64,000 nucleotides of DNA from Filifactor alocis ATCC 35896 (GCF_000163895.2 NC_016630.1:1302001-1366000); one strand, 5' to 3'; shown: positions 44,830 to 54,826, numbered from the stretch's first letter. Program-made: numbers and translations. The notes: a model not told the origin generated them from the sequence alone.

Positions 44830-45633
44830 TTACATCGTAATAGATGCCTTTTTCTCACTTCGCCAACTTTTCAACTGCGGAATCAGAACAATCAACATCG
44901 TTAACACAAACAAAATAGATGACAACGCATTGATTTTCGGACTGACCCCTCGTTTTGTCATGGAATAGATTTTAATAGATAAGGTCGATACTCCTGAACC
45001 TGTTGTAAAGAAACTTACAATAAAATCATCCAGTGACATGGTCAATGATAACATAAATCCTGTCATAATTCCCGGCACCAACTCAGGCAAAATTACTTTG
45101 AAAAATGCTTGTGACGGTGTTGCTCCCAAATCCAATGCAGCCTCTTCCAAGTTTTTATCCAACTGCTTAATCTTCGGCAAGACCGCAAAGATAACATACG
45201 GGATGTTAAAAGTAATATGTGCCAAAATCAAAGTAATATACCCCAGTTCCATCTTCAAAAACACAAATAGTGACAACAGGGAAATTCCTATTACAATATC
45301 AGGATTTACCATTGGAATATAACTGAAATTCAACAAAATTGCTCTATATCTCGGTTTCAAATTAGAAATTGCAACTGCTGTAACCGTACCGATCAATGTT
45401 GCCAAAACAGCCGCTGAAATTGCTACGATAAAAGTGGTCGTAACAGAATTCAAAATAGCTTTGTCACGAAACAGTTCTTGATACCAACGTAATGTAAAAC
45501 CTTCAAAACTTCCTTTGTACTTCGAACTGTTGAACGAAAACACAATCATCACCACAATCGGAAGATAGAGGAATATATACATCAAGAGAGCATAGATTGT
45601 CTTAAACCAACTCTTTGCCTTTTTATTTACCAC
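44830..45633 (-). CDS. potC: Spermidine/putrescine ABC permease PotC
   Basis: 267 residues with six TM segments and the EAA loop (LEEAALDLGATPSQAFFKVILPELVPGI). Overlaps potB by 7 bases. Confidence 0.95.
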   Translation of the reverse strand: MVNKKAKSWFKTIYALLMYIFLYLPIVVMIVFSFNSSKYKGSFEGFTLRWYQELFRDKAILNSVTTTFIVAISAAVLATLIGTVTAVAISNLKPRYRAILLNFSYIPMVNPDIVIGISLLSLFVFLKMELGYITLILAHITFNIPYVIFAVLPKIKQLDKNLEEAALDLGATPSQAFFKVILPELVPGIMTGFMLSLTMSLDDFIVSFFTTGSGVSTLSIKIYSMTKRGVSPKINALSSILFVLTMLIVLIPQLKSWRSEKKASITM

Positions 45634-46472
45634 AATCCATTCCCCCTTTCATGGTCTCCGTCTTTCGCAAAATATCCCATTGTAACAATAATGAACAACA
45701 ACATAATGACGGAAATTGCCGAACCGAACTGCCAATTTCGGGCATTTCTGAACTGATTTTCAATTAAGTTTCCAAGTAAGATGGTATGGGAACCTCCCAA
45801 CAAATCCGACAGTACGAAAGTAGATACCGCAGGCATAAATACCATATAGATACCCGTTGCCACTCCCGGTAAACTGAGCGGAAAAATTACCTTTTGAAAC
45901 ACCTTCACATCATTTGCACCCAAATCATGTGCTGCCTCAAGCAAACTGTCATCCAACTTCACCAAAACGGAATAAATCGGCAATACCATAAACGGTAAAA
46001 AGTTATAAACCATACCCATCACCACTGCTCCGTTGTTATATAGCAACTGAAGAGGTCGTTCAATCAGTCCGATTGCTCTCAAAAATTCGTTAACTAAACC
46101 TTGTTCACGAAGTAATCCCATCCATGCATAGGTACGAAGTAAAAAATTGGTCCATAGAGGAAGCACGAATAAGGTCGCCATCAAATTTCTTTTCTTTCGT
46201 GGCGCTCTCGACATAATATATGCCATCGGATAACCTACAATCAAGCACATAACCGTGCTGACAACTGCAAGTATCACGGAGCGTTTCAAAACATTCAAGT
46301 ATAACGGTTGAAAAAATTTACGATAGTTGTCCAAGGTAAAGACCATTGAGATACTACCCATTTCCGTCTTTTCGGTAAAAGAAAACAGTACGATAATCAA
46401 CAAAGGAAGAATGGTAAATAATATAATCCAAAATACATACGGCCATGCTAAAACACTTTTTCTGTTTTTCAA
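45627..46472 (-). CDS. potB: Spermidine/putrescine ABC permease PotB
   Basis: 281 residues, six TM segments, EAA loop LEAAHDLGANDVKVFQKVIFPLSLPG. Directly abuts potA. Confidence 0.95.
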   Translation of the reverse strand: MKNRKSVLAWPYVFWIILFTILPLLIIVLFSFTEKTEMGSISMVFTLDNYRKFFQPLYLNVLKRSVILAVVSTVMCLIVGYPMAYIMSRAPRKKRNLMATLFVLPLWTNFLLRTYAWMGLLREQGLVNEFLRAIGLIERPLQLLYNNGAVVMGMVYNFLPFMVLPIYSVLVKLDDSLLEAAHDLGANDVKVFQKVIFPLSLPGVATGIYMVFMPAVSTFVLSDLLGGSHTILLGNLIENQFRNARNWQFGSAISVIMLLFIIVTMGYFAKDGDHERGNGLW

Positions 46473-47528
46473 TTATTGCACTTCCTTTCTCATAATGTGA
46501 ATTGCCTCAGGTACAAAAGCCAATCCGACCTTCGCTCCGACTTCCGCATTATGAATGGTCTGAATCATCCACTCTCTTTCCGTTTTTTCTTCCACTACAA
46601 TAATCTCATAATGAACACCCTTAAACACAACATCTGTCACTTCTCCATTGATCAATCCTTTGGATGCCTGTGTAATTTCAATATCTTCCGGTCGAATGAC
46701 TACATCCACCGGCAAGTTTTCTTCAAATCCTCCGTCTACACATTCAAACTCTTTGCCTTGTATAGAAACCAAGAAATCTTTTATCATAATTCCGTCTACA
46801 ATATTACTCTCTCCGATAAAATCTGCTACAAACCTGTTAATCGGCTCATTATAAATGTCTTCCGGACTTCCTATCTGTTGAATCACACCGTCTTTCATAA
46901 CGACTATACGATTTGACATCGTAAGTGCTTCTTCCTGATCATGCGTTACATAAATAAAAGTAATCCCCAGTTCTTGTTGCATGGTAATCAGTTCATATTG
47001 CATATCTTTTCTCAATTTCAAATCCAATGCACCCAAAGGTTCGTCCAACAACAATACCTTCGGTTCATTCACCAATGCTCTGGCAATTGCAATACGCTGT
47101 TGTTGACCGCCGGAGAGAGATTTGATATTTCTTTTTTCAAATCCTTCCAAATTTACCAACTTCAACATCTTTTTTACTTTTTGGTCAATAACATCCTTAG
47201 ATATCTTTTTGATTTTTAATCCAAATGCAATATTGTCATACACATTCATATGAGGAAACAATGCATACTTTTGGAACACAGTATTGATTTGTCTCTTGTA
47301 GGCAGGAACATCTTTCATGTTTTTTCCGTCAATATATAATTCTCCGGAAGTCTGTTCATCAAACCCTCCGATAATACGAAGAGTTGTTGTCTTCCCACAG
47401 CCTGAAGGCCCCAAAAAGGTTACAAACTCCTTCTCTTTAATGGATAAATTGATATCATACAACACTTGTTTGCCGTCATCTTCAAATATTTTGTTAAGCC
47501 CGATCAATTCTACAATATTTTTTTCCAT
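46473..47528 (-). CDS. potA: Spermidine/putrescine ABC ATPase PotA
   Basis: 351 residues. Walker A GPSGCGKTTTLR, Q-loop, signature LSGGQQQRIAIARAL, Walker B VLLLDEPLGALD, and a C-terminal TOBE domain (VVIRPEDIEI). Energises polyamine uptake. ATG 47528 follows GGGGGACGG; upstream in-frame ATGs (47567, 47552, 47540) lack an SD. First gene of potABCD. Confidence 0.95.
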   Translation of the reverse strand: MEKNIVELIGLNKIFEDDGKQVLYDINLSIKEKEFVTFLGPSGCGKTTTLRIIGGFDEQTSGELYIDGKNMKDVPAYKRQINTVFQKYALFPHMNVYDNIAFGLKIKKISKDVIDQKVKKMLKLVNLEGFEKRNIKSLSGGQQQRIAIARALVNEPKVLLLDEPLGALDLKLRKDMQYELITMQQELGITFIYVTHDQEEALTMSNRIVVMKDGVIQQIGSPEDIYNEPINRFVADFIGESNIVDGIMIKDFLVSIQGKEFECVDGGFEENLPVDVVIRPEDIEITQASKGLINGEVTDVVFKGVHYEIIVVEEKTEREWMIQTIHNAEVGAKVGLAFVPEAIHIMRKEVQ

Positions 47529-47577
47529 ACCGTCCCCCATTCCGATGCATTTCATCCGTACTTTCACACAAAAAAGA

Positions 47578-47612
47578 AGGAATTTTATGTAGGTAAAAAT
47601 AAGAAAATTCCT
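47578..47612 (-). terminator. Terminator-like hairpin in the potABCD leader
   Basis: GGAATTTT (from 47611-47604, minus strand) pairs with AAAATTCC (47586-47579), then TTCTTTTTTG. It lies between promoter and first gene, so it would act as an attenuator. Confidence 0.65.
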
Positions 47613-47747
47613 CTTCTGAATACAGCCAATCCTTTTCTATCTATCCTGTTTCATCATCAATAAAACTTTTATTTTTTTCAAAAAGAAACGAGCCTCGAAG
47701 GAAAAATTGTAAACTTAAAGTTTCCCATAGATAAACTCGATGTGTTC

Positions 47748-47776
47748 ATTGTAAAGAATAAATACATAATTGTCAA
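47748..47776 (-). promoter_or_regulatory. Sigma-A promoter of potABCD
   Basis: TTGACA (47776-47771), 17-bp spacer, TACAAT (47753-47748) on the minus strand; leader about 210 bases. Confidence 0.75.
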
Positions 47777-48042
47777 TAGAGATTAAGGTATTTTTGTGCA
47801 AAAAACACTCTGTTTTTTCTTTCTTTTATCAAAATGGACAACAATTGATATTTGCTCGCATTTACCTGGTTTTTAACATAAAAAATGTAAAAAAACAGAC
47901 AATTTCTCTTCTGTCACACGATTATCTTTGCATTGTTATCATTATGACAAGTTGTATCTCAAAAAAACAGAAAGAAAAACCCTCACTTCACAAAACTTGA
48001 CAAGCTTAAAAAAATAATCTTTGATAAACTTTCATATAAGGC
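47777..48042. other. Intergenic, about 270 bp, nothing further recognised
   Basis: AT-rich sequence between the pot promoter and the next terminator. Confidence 0.4.
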
Positions 48043-48090
48043 AGAAAAAAATCATAACCTCCCTTCCAACAGGTGGCTATGATTTTTACA
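48043..48090 (-). terminator. Terminator of the stalk-domain protein gene
   Basis: AAAAATCATA (48047-48056) pairs with TATGATTTTT (48078-48087), A/T runs on both sides. Confidence 0.8.
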
Positions 48091-48104
48091 TGTAACCTTA
48101 TTTT

Positions 48105-49466
48105 TTATCCAAAAGGTGTATACTCTCCATAAATATAGTAATATCCGATTCTATCATCATACTGCATCGCTATATTTCCCGTTACTGATATGAAGTAAAG
48201 AGTAGGCTGCTCTTGTTCCGAAGAAAATATCGACATCGTATAACCCTCTCTTTTATCGATTTCTTCGGCATAAGCTACATATTTCACATCTGTTATGGTA
48301 TAGTCTCCTTTCGGTTCTTTTTTTAGTTCCTTTAAAATTTTTATCAGTTCTTCTCCTGCATTTTTTTCAGTAATTTGCTTTTCGGGTCTATTAGAAAATG
48401 CATCATCACAATACAATTTTTCTCCTGTAGATTTCATGATGATATCTCTTCCACGGATGATAAAATCCTCAACATGTTCATTGCTTTTAGTAGGTTTTCC
48501 TCTGTAAAGCGACATAATAGGATCATCACCGGTGGTGTAAACCTTAACGAAAAGATATTCGTCCTTTTGTACTTTTCCCTTCTGTATCATAAAAGAACGT
48601 AATACCTCTGTACAATCGACCTCGTCTTCAAAAACTGTACCGTTATCTATCATTTGTACCCCGTTAAAAGCATCTGCAGTAGTAATTACCTTCAAATCCG
48701 GAAGTGAAAAAATATGTGTTCCACCATTTGAGTAGTATACTTTTTTCGTATTTTTCTCTATATAAAAAATTGAAAAAAAGCCGTCCATACTTCTGTCATC
48801 TTCAACTGAAAAAGACACATAATCTCCCGGTACTCTTTCGTTAAGTCTTGCTATTTGTCTTATCTCAAATCCACTATTTTGTGAAAATATCACAGTATTT
48901 TTTTCATAATCTTTGAACATATCATTTATTCTTGGAATATATCTCATATTATCCATAATAAGTTTTTTATCTTCTTCAGAAACATCTCCTCCATATGCTC
49001 CTGCAGACATCTCACTATATTTATCGACTATATATATCGCTTTATTATCTTCATCCAAAGCAAATTCTTTTCCAAAGAGAGGAAATATCGCATTCTCAGG
49101 AATCATAATTGTTCCGTTTTTAAAATACGGATCCGGCGATATTTCAAAACTGTCTATTTCAGTCTCTTCGTTATAAATTTTTACCATGTTATCTCCTTTT
49201 TTTAATATCATGATAAAATCTCCATCGTTGAGAGAATACGTCTCTGTTTTTTCATCCCATGTAACAGAAACACCGATATTTTCTGCCACAACACTAATAG
49301 GTACAAACACGATACCGTCTTTCATTTCTGCAGACACATTACTTGCGATTTTTTTATTGTTGATATAGATATCAATTGCATCACTCTTTCTTGAGAATAA
49401 AGCAAAAGAAGCTACCACACCCACCAATAATACAGCTAATAAAATTTTTGTTGTAGATTTTTTCAA
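48105..49466 (-). CDS. Stalk-domain (copper-amine-oxidase-N-like) surface or membrane protein
   Basis: 453 residues. N-terminal membrane segment or signal (ILLAVLLVGVVASFALF) and a stalk-type domain (about 30-150: IDIYINNKKIASNVSAEMKDGIVFVPISVVAENIGVSVTWDEKTETYSL), the short beta domain also in the amidase and in the large protein at the right edge. The remainder (about 160-453) is unrecognised, rich in charged residues. Extracytoplasmic by topology. TTG start with AAGGAGG 9 bases upstream. Confidence 0.75.
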   Translation of the reverse strand: MKKSTTKILLAVLLVGVVASFALFSRKSDAIDIYINNKKIASNVSAEMKDGIVFVPISVVAENIGVSVTWDEKTETYSLNDGDFIMILKKGDNMVKIYNEETEIDSFEISPDPYFKNGTIMIPENAIFPLFGKEFALDEDNKAIYIVDKYSEMSAGAYGGDVSEEDKKLIMDNMRYIPRINDMFKDYEKNTVIFSQNSGFEIRQIARLNERVPGDYVSFSVEDDRSMDGFFSIFYIEKNTKKVYYSNGGTHIFSLPDLKVITTADAFNGVQMIDNGTVFEDEVDCTEVLRSFMIQKGKVQKDEYLFVKVYTTGDDPIMSLYRGKPTKSNEHVEDFIIRGRDIIMKSTGEKLYCDDAFSNRPEKQITEKNAGEELIKILKELKKEPKGDYTITDVKYVAYAEEIDKREGYTMSIFSSEQEQPTLYFISVTGNIAMQYDDRIGYYYIYGEYTPFG

Positions 49467-49674
49467 CAGTTACACCCTCCTTTATATGAAAACATGTTAC
49501 ACTCAAAACAGATTTTATTTGCCATCATAGAACTGTTTTGCCCCGTGTTTTCTTTGCTCCAAAATGTATCTTCCCTGAAAAAATGTATTTTTTCAACTTT
49601 ATCTATTGTACTCTTCTGTTCTCATCAAATATCAACATTCCTATATTCGGAATGCAGAACTCCAAAAATAAATC

Positions 49675-51309
49675 CTATATTTTTCCGCTGATAAAAAGAG
49701 TAGACATCAAAAACATGAGCAACAGAAATACGAGTAACATAACAATCACTTTCTCCTTGAGCAATTCTGAAACTGTTTCCCAAATTCTAAAATCTCTTCT
49801 TGTAGGATATTCCTTTCTCGGTATTTCTTTTCCGGTATACGGATATTGATAAAGAATCGGTCTATCATACACCAAAACTCTACACATCTGTAGGTATAGT
49901 GCATAACTGACAGGTATGGAGATAACCATCCAAATAACGATACTTCCAAATGACATTTGCTCTACACGAAATCCCGCTATCAATCCTCCAATCAAAATTG
50001 GTGCAAAATTGAGTAACATGAAGCCAATCAACCATCTGATAATTCTCTTACTGTTATAAAACCGAAGTGACACAGGAGTTTCTCCACTTTTTAATTCTTC
50101 ATAAAAGACCATTTGTACTTTATCTTTTTCTTTGTCGGACTTCGAGATATTCAAGGTTCTACCCTCTCTCTTTGCCTGTTGAGGAGGAGTTTTCAGTATC
50201 GGATCTTCATAAGAAGCTCCTCTATTTTGTCCAAAGGCAATAAAGGCAATAATTCCAAACATCGCTGTTATCCAGATTGGAAGCTGTGCAACCTCAGAAT
50301 CGGAACCTCCCGATAAATATGACACCAAAATTTTTGAAAGTACAAATACAATTACTGTGATAATCGCAGGTTCAATCAGATATCTGTAGCTTTTTTTAAC
50401 TTCTTTTTTTTTGACTGCGATTCTTCCGGTTTGCCCATTTACAACAAGCTCTACCTTCCCGGATTTTAGAATATAAAAAGGAAGGATGGCAGACATGACA
50501 AGAAGATCACCGGATTTCACATTTGTTTGCATCTGATCGGTTGAAAAATTTTTATTCAACGATTCGGATAAATCCGAGGATACCTCATCTGAAACTCTCT
50601 TTTTCAGTTGATTCTCATCTAAATCCTGCATCTTTATTTTAAAATTATTTAAATAACTGATATTAAATTCGACTAAATCATCCAAATCAAACGGTTCCGC
50701 GGCATCAAGAAGCAAATTGTTCATTTGTCGTGAAGTATTTACCGCTATCCCGTCAAGATAGCACTTTCCATGATAAACCCGAAAGCAGTTTGCTCTCACG
50801 GTATCAACGGAAGCGTCCCCTTTCACCAGTTCAAAGGGAAGATAATACCCTGTCAGTTTGCCCAGTTGCCCTTTGATACTCTTCGATTCAGGTCTTTTCG
50901 GATTCTCATCGCACCATTTCTTCACCTGCTCCATTGCCTCTTCGCGAGTGATATAAAAAGGCAAAACAGCTTCAGGCAAAGTATCAGATTCCACATAGGT
51001 TCTTCTTGCTAAGGTTCCACCGCAAAATTCGCATTTCCCAACTACCGTCTCATCTTTTATCATTACCTGTGCCGCACATCCCTTACAGGTGTAAAAAATC
51101 TTACCCGCAACCTCCATATCTCCGGAAATCTTCATCTTATGTGAGCTTTTCCACTTATCTCTCTCCTCCAGACCTTCTTTCATACTTGTCTCCGTTCTGC
51201 AAAAAAGGCAACAGTGGTTTTGTCTCAATATGTCAAATTCAGCAGGTGCTCCACAACTTTTACACTTTATTACAAAAGGATTATTTTGATTAAGTGTTTC
51301 ACTTTTCAT
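49675..51309 (-). CDS. Zinc-ribbon membrane protein of unknown function
   Basis: 544 residues from ATG 51309 (AGGAGG ahead). N-terminal Cys4 ribbons: CKSCGAP...CLFC (about 16-38) and CKGCAAQ...CEFCGG (about 76-100), as in TFIIB/DksA-like ribbons. A central soluble region (about 105-330, with LPFYITREEAMEQVKKW and LPFYILKSGKVELVVNG) follows, and about five hydrophobic segments lie in the C-terminal half (331-352, 360-375, 440-460, 470-490, 520-540). Similar proteins are annotated only as zinc-ribbon domain proteins. It may couple metal or redox state to a membrane function; not established. Confidence 0.7.
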   Translation of the reverse strand: MKSETLNQNNPFVIKCKSCGAPAEFDILRQNHCCLFCRTETSMKEGLEERDKWKSSHKMKISGDMEVAGKIFYTCKGCAAQVMIKDETVVGKCEFCGGTLARRTYVESDTLPEAVLPFYITREEAMEQVKKWCDENPKRPESKSIKGQLGKLTGYYLPFELVKGDASVDTVRANCFRVYHGKCYLDGIAVNTSRQMNNLLLDAAEPFDLDDLVEFNISYLNNFKIKMQDLDENQLKKRVSDEVSSDLSESLNKNFSTDQMQTNVKSGDLLVMSAILPFYILKSGKVELVVNGQTGRIAVKKKEVKKSYRYLIEPAIITVIVFVLSKILVSYLSGGSDSEVAQLPIWITAMFGIIAFIAFGQNRGASYEDPILKTPPQQAKREGRTLNISKSDKEKDKVQMVFYEELKSGETPVSLRFYNSKRIIRWLIGFMLLNFAPILIGGLIAGFRVEQMSFGSIVIWMVISIPVSYALYLQMCRVLVYDRPILYQYPYTGKEIPRKEYPTRRDFRIWETVSELLKEKVIVMLLVFLLLMFLMSTLFISGKI

Positions 51310-51449
51310 CAGTCTCCTCCTTTTATGTACCGGCAATCCATGAAATCTTTAGAAAAATACATCGTACTGTATCTTTTTCTACTTGACCTCATGGATATGT
51401 CATTAGTTATAGGTTATATATTCAATTTATCACAGTTCACAAAGCAAAG

Positions 51450-51503
51450 CAATCTGTTACTGCATCATATTTGTACCTATAAAATTGATACAGTAACAAA
51501 TTT
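51450..51503. repeat. Imperfect 17-bp inverted repeat downstream of clpB
   Basis: CAATCTGTTACTGCATCA (51450-51467) is mirrored by TGATACAGTAACAAATTT (51486-51503). Could be a terminator or a leftover mobile-element structure. Confidence 0.5.
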
Positions 51504-51514
51504 TGTTGTATTCT

Positions 51515-51704
51515 CCCCATAGAATATGACTCTGACCGTAGCCGAAAATTCGGTATCTTTGATGCTTTTAAGTCTACTATACGAGTGTTCATATCCATAA
51601 TTGCACAATAATCATCGTTTTCATCCTCAACATTAAATTTTACCAACGTTTTTGGTTTGATATTTTTTGATTGACACAATACTTTTGATATGTTGAGATG
51701 TCAT
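51515..51704 (-). pseudogene. Possible degraded transposase fragment (ISL3-like)
   Basis: Two short frames on the minus strand (ATG at 51704: MTSQHIKSIVSIKKYQTKN; then, shifted, NVEDENDDYCAIMDMNTRIVDLKAS) together resemble the catalytic core of ISL3-type transposases, in which a Tyr-x-Thr-Ile-x-x-Asp strand is followed by an IVDL-type strand. Broken by a frameshift and ending early. Begins 2 bases after the clpB stop. The family call is tentative. Confidence 0.3.
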
Positions 51705-51706
51705 AT

Positions 51707-54286
51707 TTATTTCACATAGGAAAGATTTTCACCGTTTCCTGTAATCAAAACCTCATCATTGTCACTGATACTTCCTTCAATCAATTTTCTTGCAAGCTCT
51801 GTTTCAAGATTTTTCTGAATAAAACGTCTTACGGGACGTGCTCCGAATTGAGGTGAGTATGACTGTTGTAATATGGTATCTTTCGCCTTTTCATCTAATT
51901 GCAATACAATATTTCTATCAGCAAGCTTTTCTTGAAGTTTTGCAACTTGAAGATCGATAATACGATATACTTCTTCCTTATTAAGCGGTGTAAATAAGAT
52001 AATTTCATCGATACGATTCAAAAATTCGGGTCTGAATGTATGATGAAGTTTATCTTCCACTGATTCCCTTACAGATTCTTTCAGCATACCGTCATCATCG
52101 ATTCCATCAAGAATAGCTTGAGAACCGAGGTTTGAAGTCATAATGATGATTGTATTCTTAAAATCAACTGTTCTTCCCTGATTGTCTGTCAATCTTCCGT
52201 CATCCAATACTTGAAGTAAAATATTGAAAATATCCGGATGTGCCTTTTCAATCTCATCAAACAACACCACGGAATACGGTTTTCTTCTAACTGCTTCTGT
52301 TAACTGTCCACCTTCTTCATATCCGATATATCCGGGTGCGGAACCAATCAATCTTGATACCGAATATTTTTCCATATATTCAGACATGTCAATTCTTACC
52401 ATATTTCTCTCATCATCAAACATTGATTCGGTAAGTGTTTTTGCAAGTTCCGTTTTACCCACTCCTGTAGGGCCTAAGAAAATAAAGCTTCCAATTGGTC
52501 TGTTTTCATCCTTCAATCCTGAACGTGCACGAATAATTGCTTCTGAAACTGCGGTGATTGCATCTTTCTGACCGATCACTCTCTTTGAAAGAATGTCCGA
52601 AAGATGTAATATCTTTTCTCTTTCGGTTTCTACAAGCTTCGAAACAGGGATTCCTGTCCACTTAGAAACCACTTCGGCAATTTGCTCTTCGGTCACTTCT
52701 TCTCTTGCAGCATCTTCCTCTTCTGACATTTTTCTTTCATTTTCAGCCAGTTCATGTTCTAACTCCTGAAGTTTTCCATATCTTAGTTCTGATGCTTTTT
52801 CATAATCATAATTTCTCTGTGCATCCTCAATCTGATGTTTCACAAGCTCAATTGCACTCTTTATTTCTGTCTGCTTTTCCAAACTCTTCTTGCTGTTTTG
52901 CCAATTGATGAACTCTTCGTTATATCGTTCATTTAAATTAGCCAGTTCTTCTTCCAGTCCTTCCAATCGTTTTTTACTTCCTTCGTCAGTCTCTTTCTTC
53001 AAAGCCGCTTTTTCAATTTCAAGCTGTAGAATTCTTCTTCTGTCATCATCCAGTTCCTGAGGCATTGAATCAAGCTCTGTTCTGACCATTGCGGAAGCCT
53101 CATCCATTAAGTCGATTGCCTTGTCAGGTAAGAATCTGTCCGTGATATATCTGTCAGACAATGTGGCACACGCAATGATGGCATTATCGGAAATTCTCAA
53201 CTTATGATGCAATTCATATTTTTCCTTGATTCCTCTTAAGATGGAAACAGTATCTTCAACACTTGGTTCTGAAACCATAACTTTTTGGAACCGTCTTTCA
53301 AGTGCACCGTCTTTTTCAACATATTCACGATATTCCTTCAGAGTGGTAGCACCAATCATTCTGATTTCACCACGAGATAGTGCGGGCTTCATTAAATTCG
53401 AAGCATCCATTGCTCCGTCAGTCTTTCCCGCGCCGACAATCAAGTGAAGTTCATCGATGAACATGATAATTTTTCCATCTGATTTCTGAACCTCTTTGAG
53501 TACTGCTTTTAATCTCTCTTCAAATTCCCCACGAAATTTTGCACCGGCAATCAATTGCCCCATATCAAGTGAAAAAATCATGACATCTTTCAATCCGTCA
53601 GGCACATCACCATTCACAATTCTTTGTGCAAGACCTTCTACAATCGCTGTTTTACCGACTCCGGGATCACCGATTAACACAGGATTGTTCTTACTTCTTC
53701 GGCTTAAAATTCTGATGACATTTCTAATTTCATCATCTCTTCCGATGATAGGGTCGCTCTTTCCTTCACGAGCTTCCTTGGTCAAATCCTTCCCGTATTT
53801 TTCAAGCACATCTTCTGTCTCTTCCGGATTATCGGATGTAACCCTTCTGCTCCCTCTGATTTCATTTAAAACACTTGAAAATTTCTTTCCGGTAATTCCA
53901 TATTGATGAATAATGTGTTCAGAAGGAATCTTTCTTTCCGAAATTAAAGACAAATATAAATGTTCTACTGAAATATAACTGTCTCCGAGAGCTTTCGCCT
54001 CATCGTCAGCCTTCAAAAGAATTCTTTGAAATACTGCATTCGGATAAACTTGAGATGCTCCCTGTTGTCGCGGAAGATTATCAACCGCCCTGTCAACAGT
54101 CATTCTGTATTGATTAATATCAACATTCATCTCTTGTAACACTCTTGCAATAAGGCTGTCCGAATCCGTTACCAACGCCTTGTGTAAATGCAAATCTGTA
54201 ATCTCAGGGTTTCCGTTTTTGATTGCTATGTTCTGAGCATCTTGAATCATCTGTAAACTTTTTTGTGTATATTTTTGTGCATCCAT
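51707..54286 (-). CDS. clpB: ATP-dependent disaggregase ClpB
   Basis: 859 residues. N domain (about 1-145), AAA1 with Walker A GDPGVGKTAIVEGLA, the long middle coiled coil (about 400-525) that separates ClpB from other Clp ATPases, AAA2 with GPTGVGKTELAKTL, and C-terminal sensor GARPVRRFI. Rescues aggregated proteins with DnaK. Start ATG 54286 with AGGTGG 5 bases upstream; the GTG at 54295 overlaps that SD. Controlled by a CIRCE element. Confidence 0.97.
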   Translation of the reverse strand: MDAQKYTQKSLQMIQDAQNIAIKNGNPEITDLHLHKALVTDSDSLIARVLQEMNVDINQYRMTVDRAVDNLPRQQGASQVYPNAVFQRILLKADDEAKALGDSYISVEHLYLSLISERKIPSEHIIHQYGITGKKFSSVLNEIRGSRRVTSDNPEETEDVLEKYGKDLTKEAREGKSDPIIGRDDEIRNVIRILSRRSKNNPVLIGDPGVGKTAIVEGLAQRIVNGDVPDGLKDVMIFSLDMGQLIAGAKFRGEFEERLKAVLKEVQKSDGKIIMFIDELHLIVGAGKTDGAMDASNLMKPALSRGEIRMIGATTLKEYREYVEKDGALERRFQKVMVSEPSVEDTVSILRGIKEKYELHHKLRISDNAIIACATLSDRYITDRFLPDKAIDLMDEASAMVRTELDSMPQELDDDRRRILQLEIEKAALKKETDEGSKKRLEGLEEELANLNERYNEEFINWQNSKKSLEKQTEIKSAIELVKHQIEDAQRNYDYEKASELRYGKLQELEHELAENERKMSEEEDAAREEVTEEQIAEVVSKWTGIPVSKLVETEREKILHLSDILSKRVIGQKDAITAVSEAIIRARSGLKDENRPIGSFIFLGPTGVGKTELAKTLTESMFDDERNMVRIDMSEYMEKYSVSRLIGSAPGYIGYEEGGQLTEAVRRKPYSVVLFDEIEKAHPDIFNILLQVLDDGRLTDNQGRTVDFKNTIIIMTSNLGSQAILDGIDDDGMLKESVRESVEDKLHHTFRPEFLNRIDEIILFTPLNKEEVYRIIDLQVAKLQEKLADRNIVLQLDEKAKDTILQQSYSPQFGARPVRRFIQKNLETELARKLIEGSISDNDEVLITGNGENLSYVK

Positions 54287-54330
54287 ATTATCCACCTACT
54301 TTCTTTTTACTAACTATATAGCACACTTAT

Positions 54331-54359
54331 AGTATACATCTTTTTAGCACTCTATGCAA
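54331..54359 (-). promoter_or_regulatory. clpB promoter
   Basis: TTGCAT (54359-54354), 17-bp spacer, TATACT (54336-54331) on the minus strand, embedded in CIRCE. Confidence 0.65.
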
Positions 54360-54370
54360 TAGAGTGCTAA
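54344..54370. promoter_or_regulatory. CIRCE operator (HrcA binding site)
   Basis: Perfect TTAGCACTC-N9-GAGTGCTAA, covering the -35 and spacer of the clpB promoter. HrcA bound here would block transcription until heat shock. Confidence 0.96.
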
Positions 54371-54815
54371 AAGTATATTTTTTATTATTGTTTTTTTACA
54401 ATTATGTCATATTTCAAACTCTTCCTTCTATCCATTTTAAATTATTTATTCGACATATTTCTAATATCTATCTGTATTCTAACGATTAAAAAACAAGATA
54501 TTAGCATTTCCTCTCATTAAATAATATCTTCTTCTATTAACTCAAATCAGTATCTTCAAAAAAGATGTATTATCTTGATGATAGAACAAATAGAAAAAGA
54601 TTGAGACATTACACGCCACTACAAAACAACAATTGATGCAATTTTATTTTTCAAAGCTTCAAATAGAAACTCCTTACCGAAATTTTTCATGTATCCTTTG
54701 TGGCAGAATTTGTTTTGTTCTATTCTATGAAGGTTTGTTTGGAAAATGAAAATAGGATAGTGAGTAAATATAACATAAATTTCAGAAATTGAGAGAATAG
54801 AAAAAATACTAAAAA
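54371..54815. other. Intergenic, about 450 bp
   Basis: AT-rich divergent spacer between clpB and the ankyrin gene; nothing recognised. Confidence 0.45.
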
Positions 54816-54817
54816 AA

Positions 54818-54826
54818 TGATATACT
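54818..54826 (+). promoter_or_regulatory. Extended -10 promoter of the ankyrin gene
   Basis: TGATATACT (TG + TATACT at 54821-54826), weak -35; start about 25-45 bases upstream of the coding region. Confidence 0.5.
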
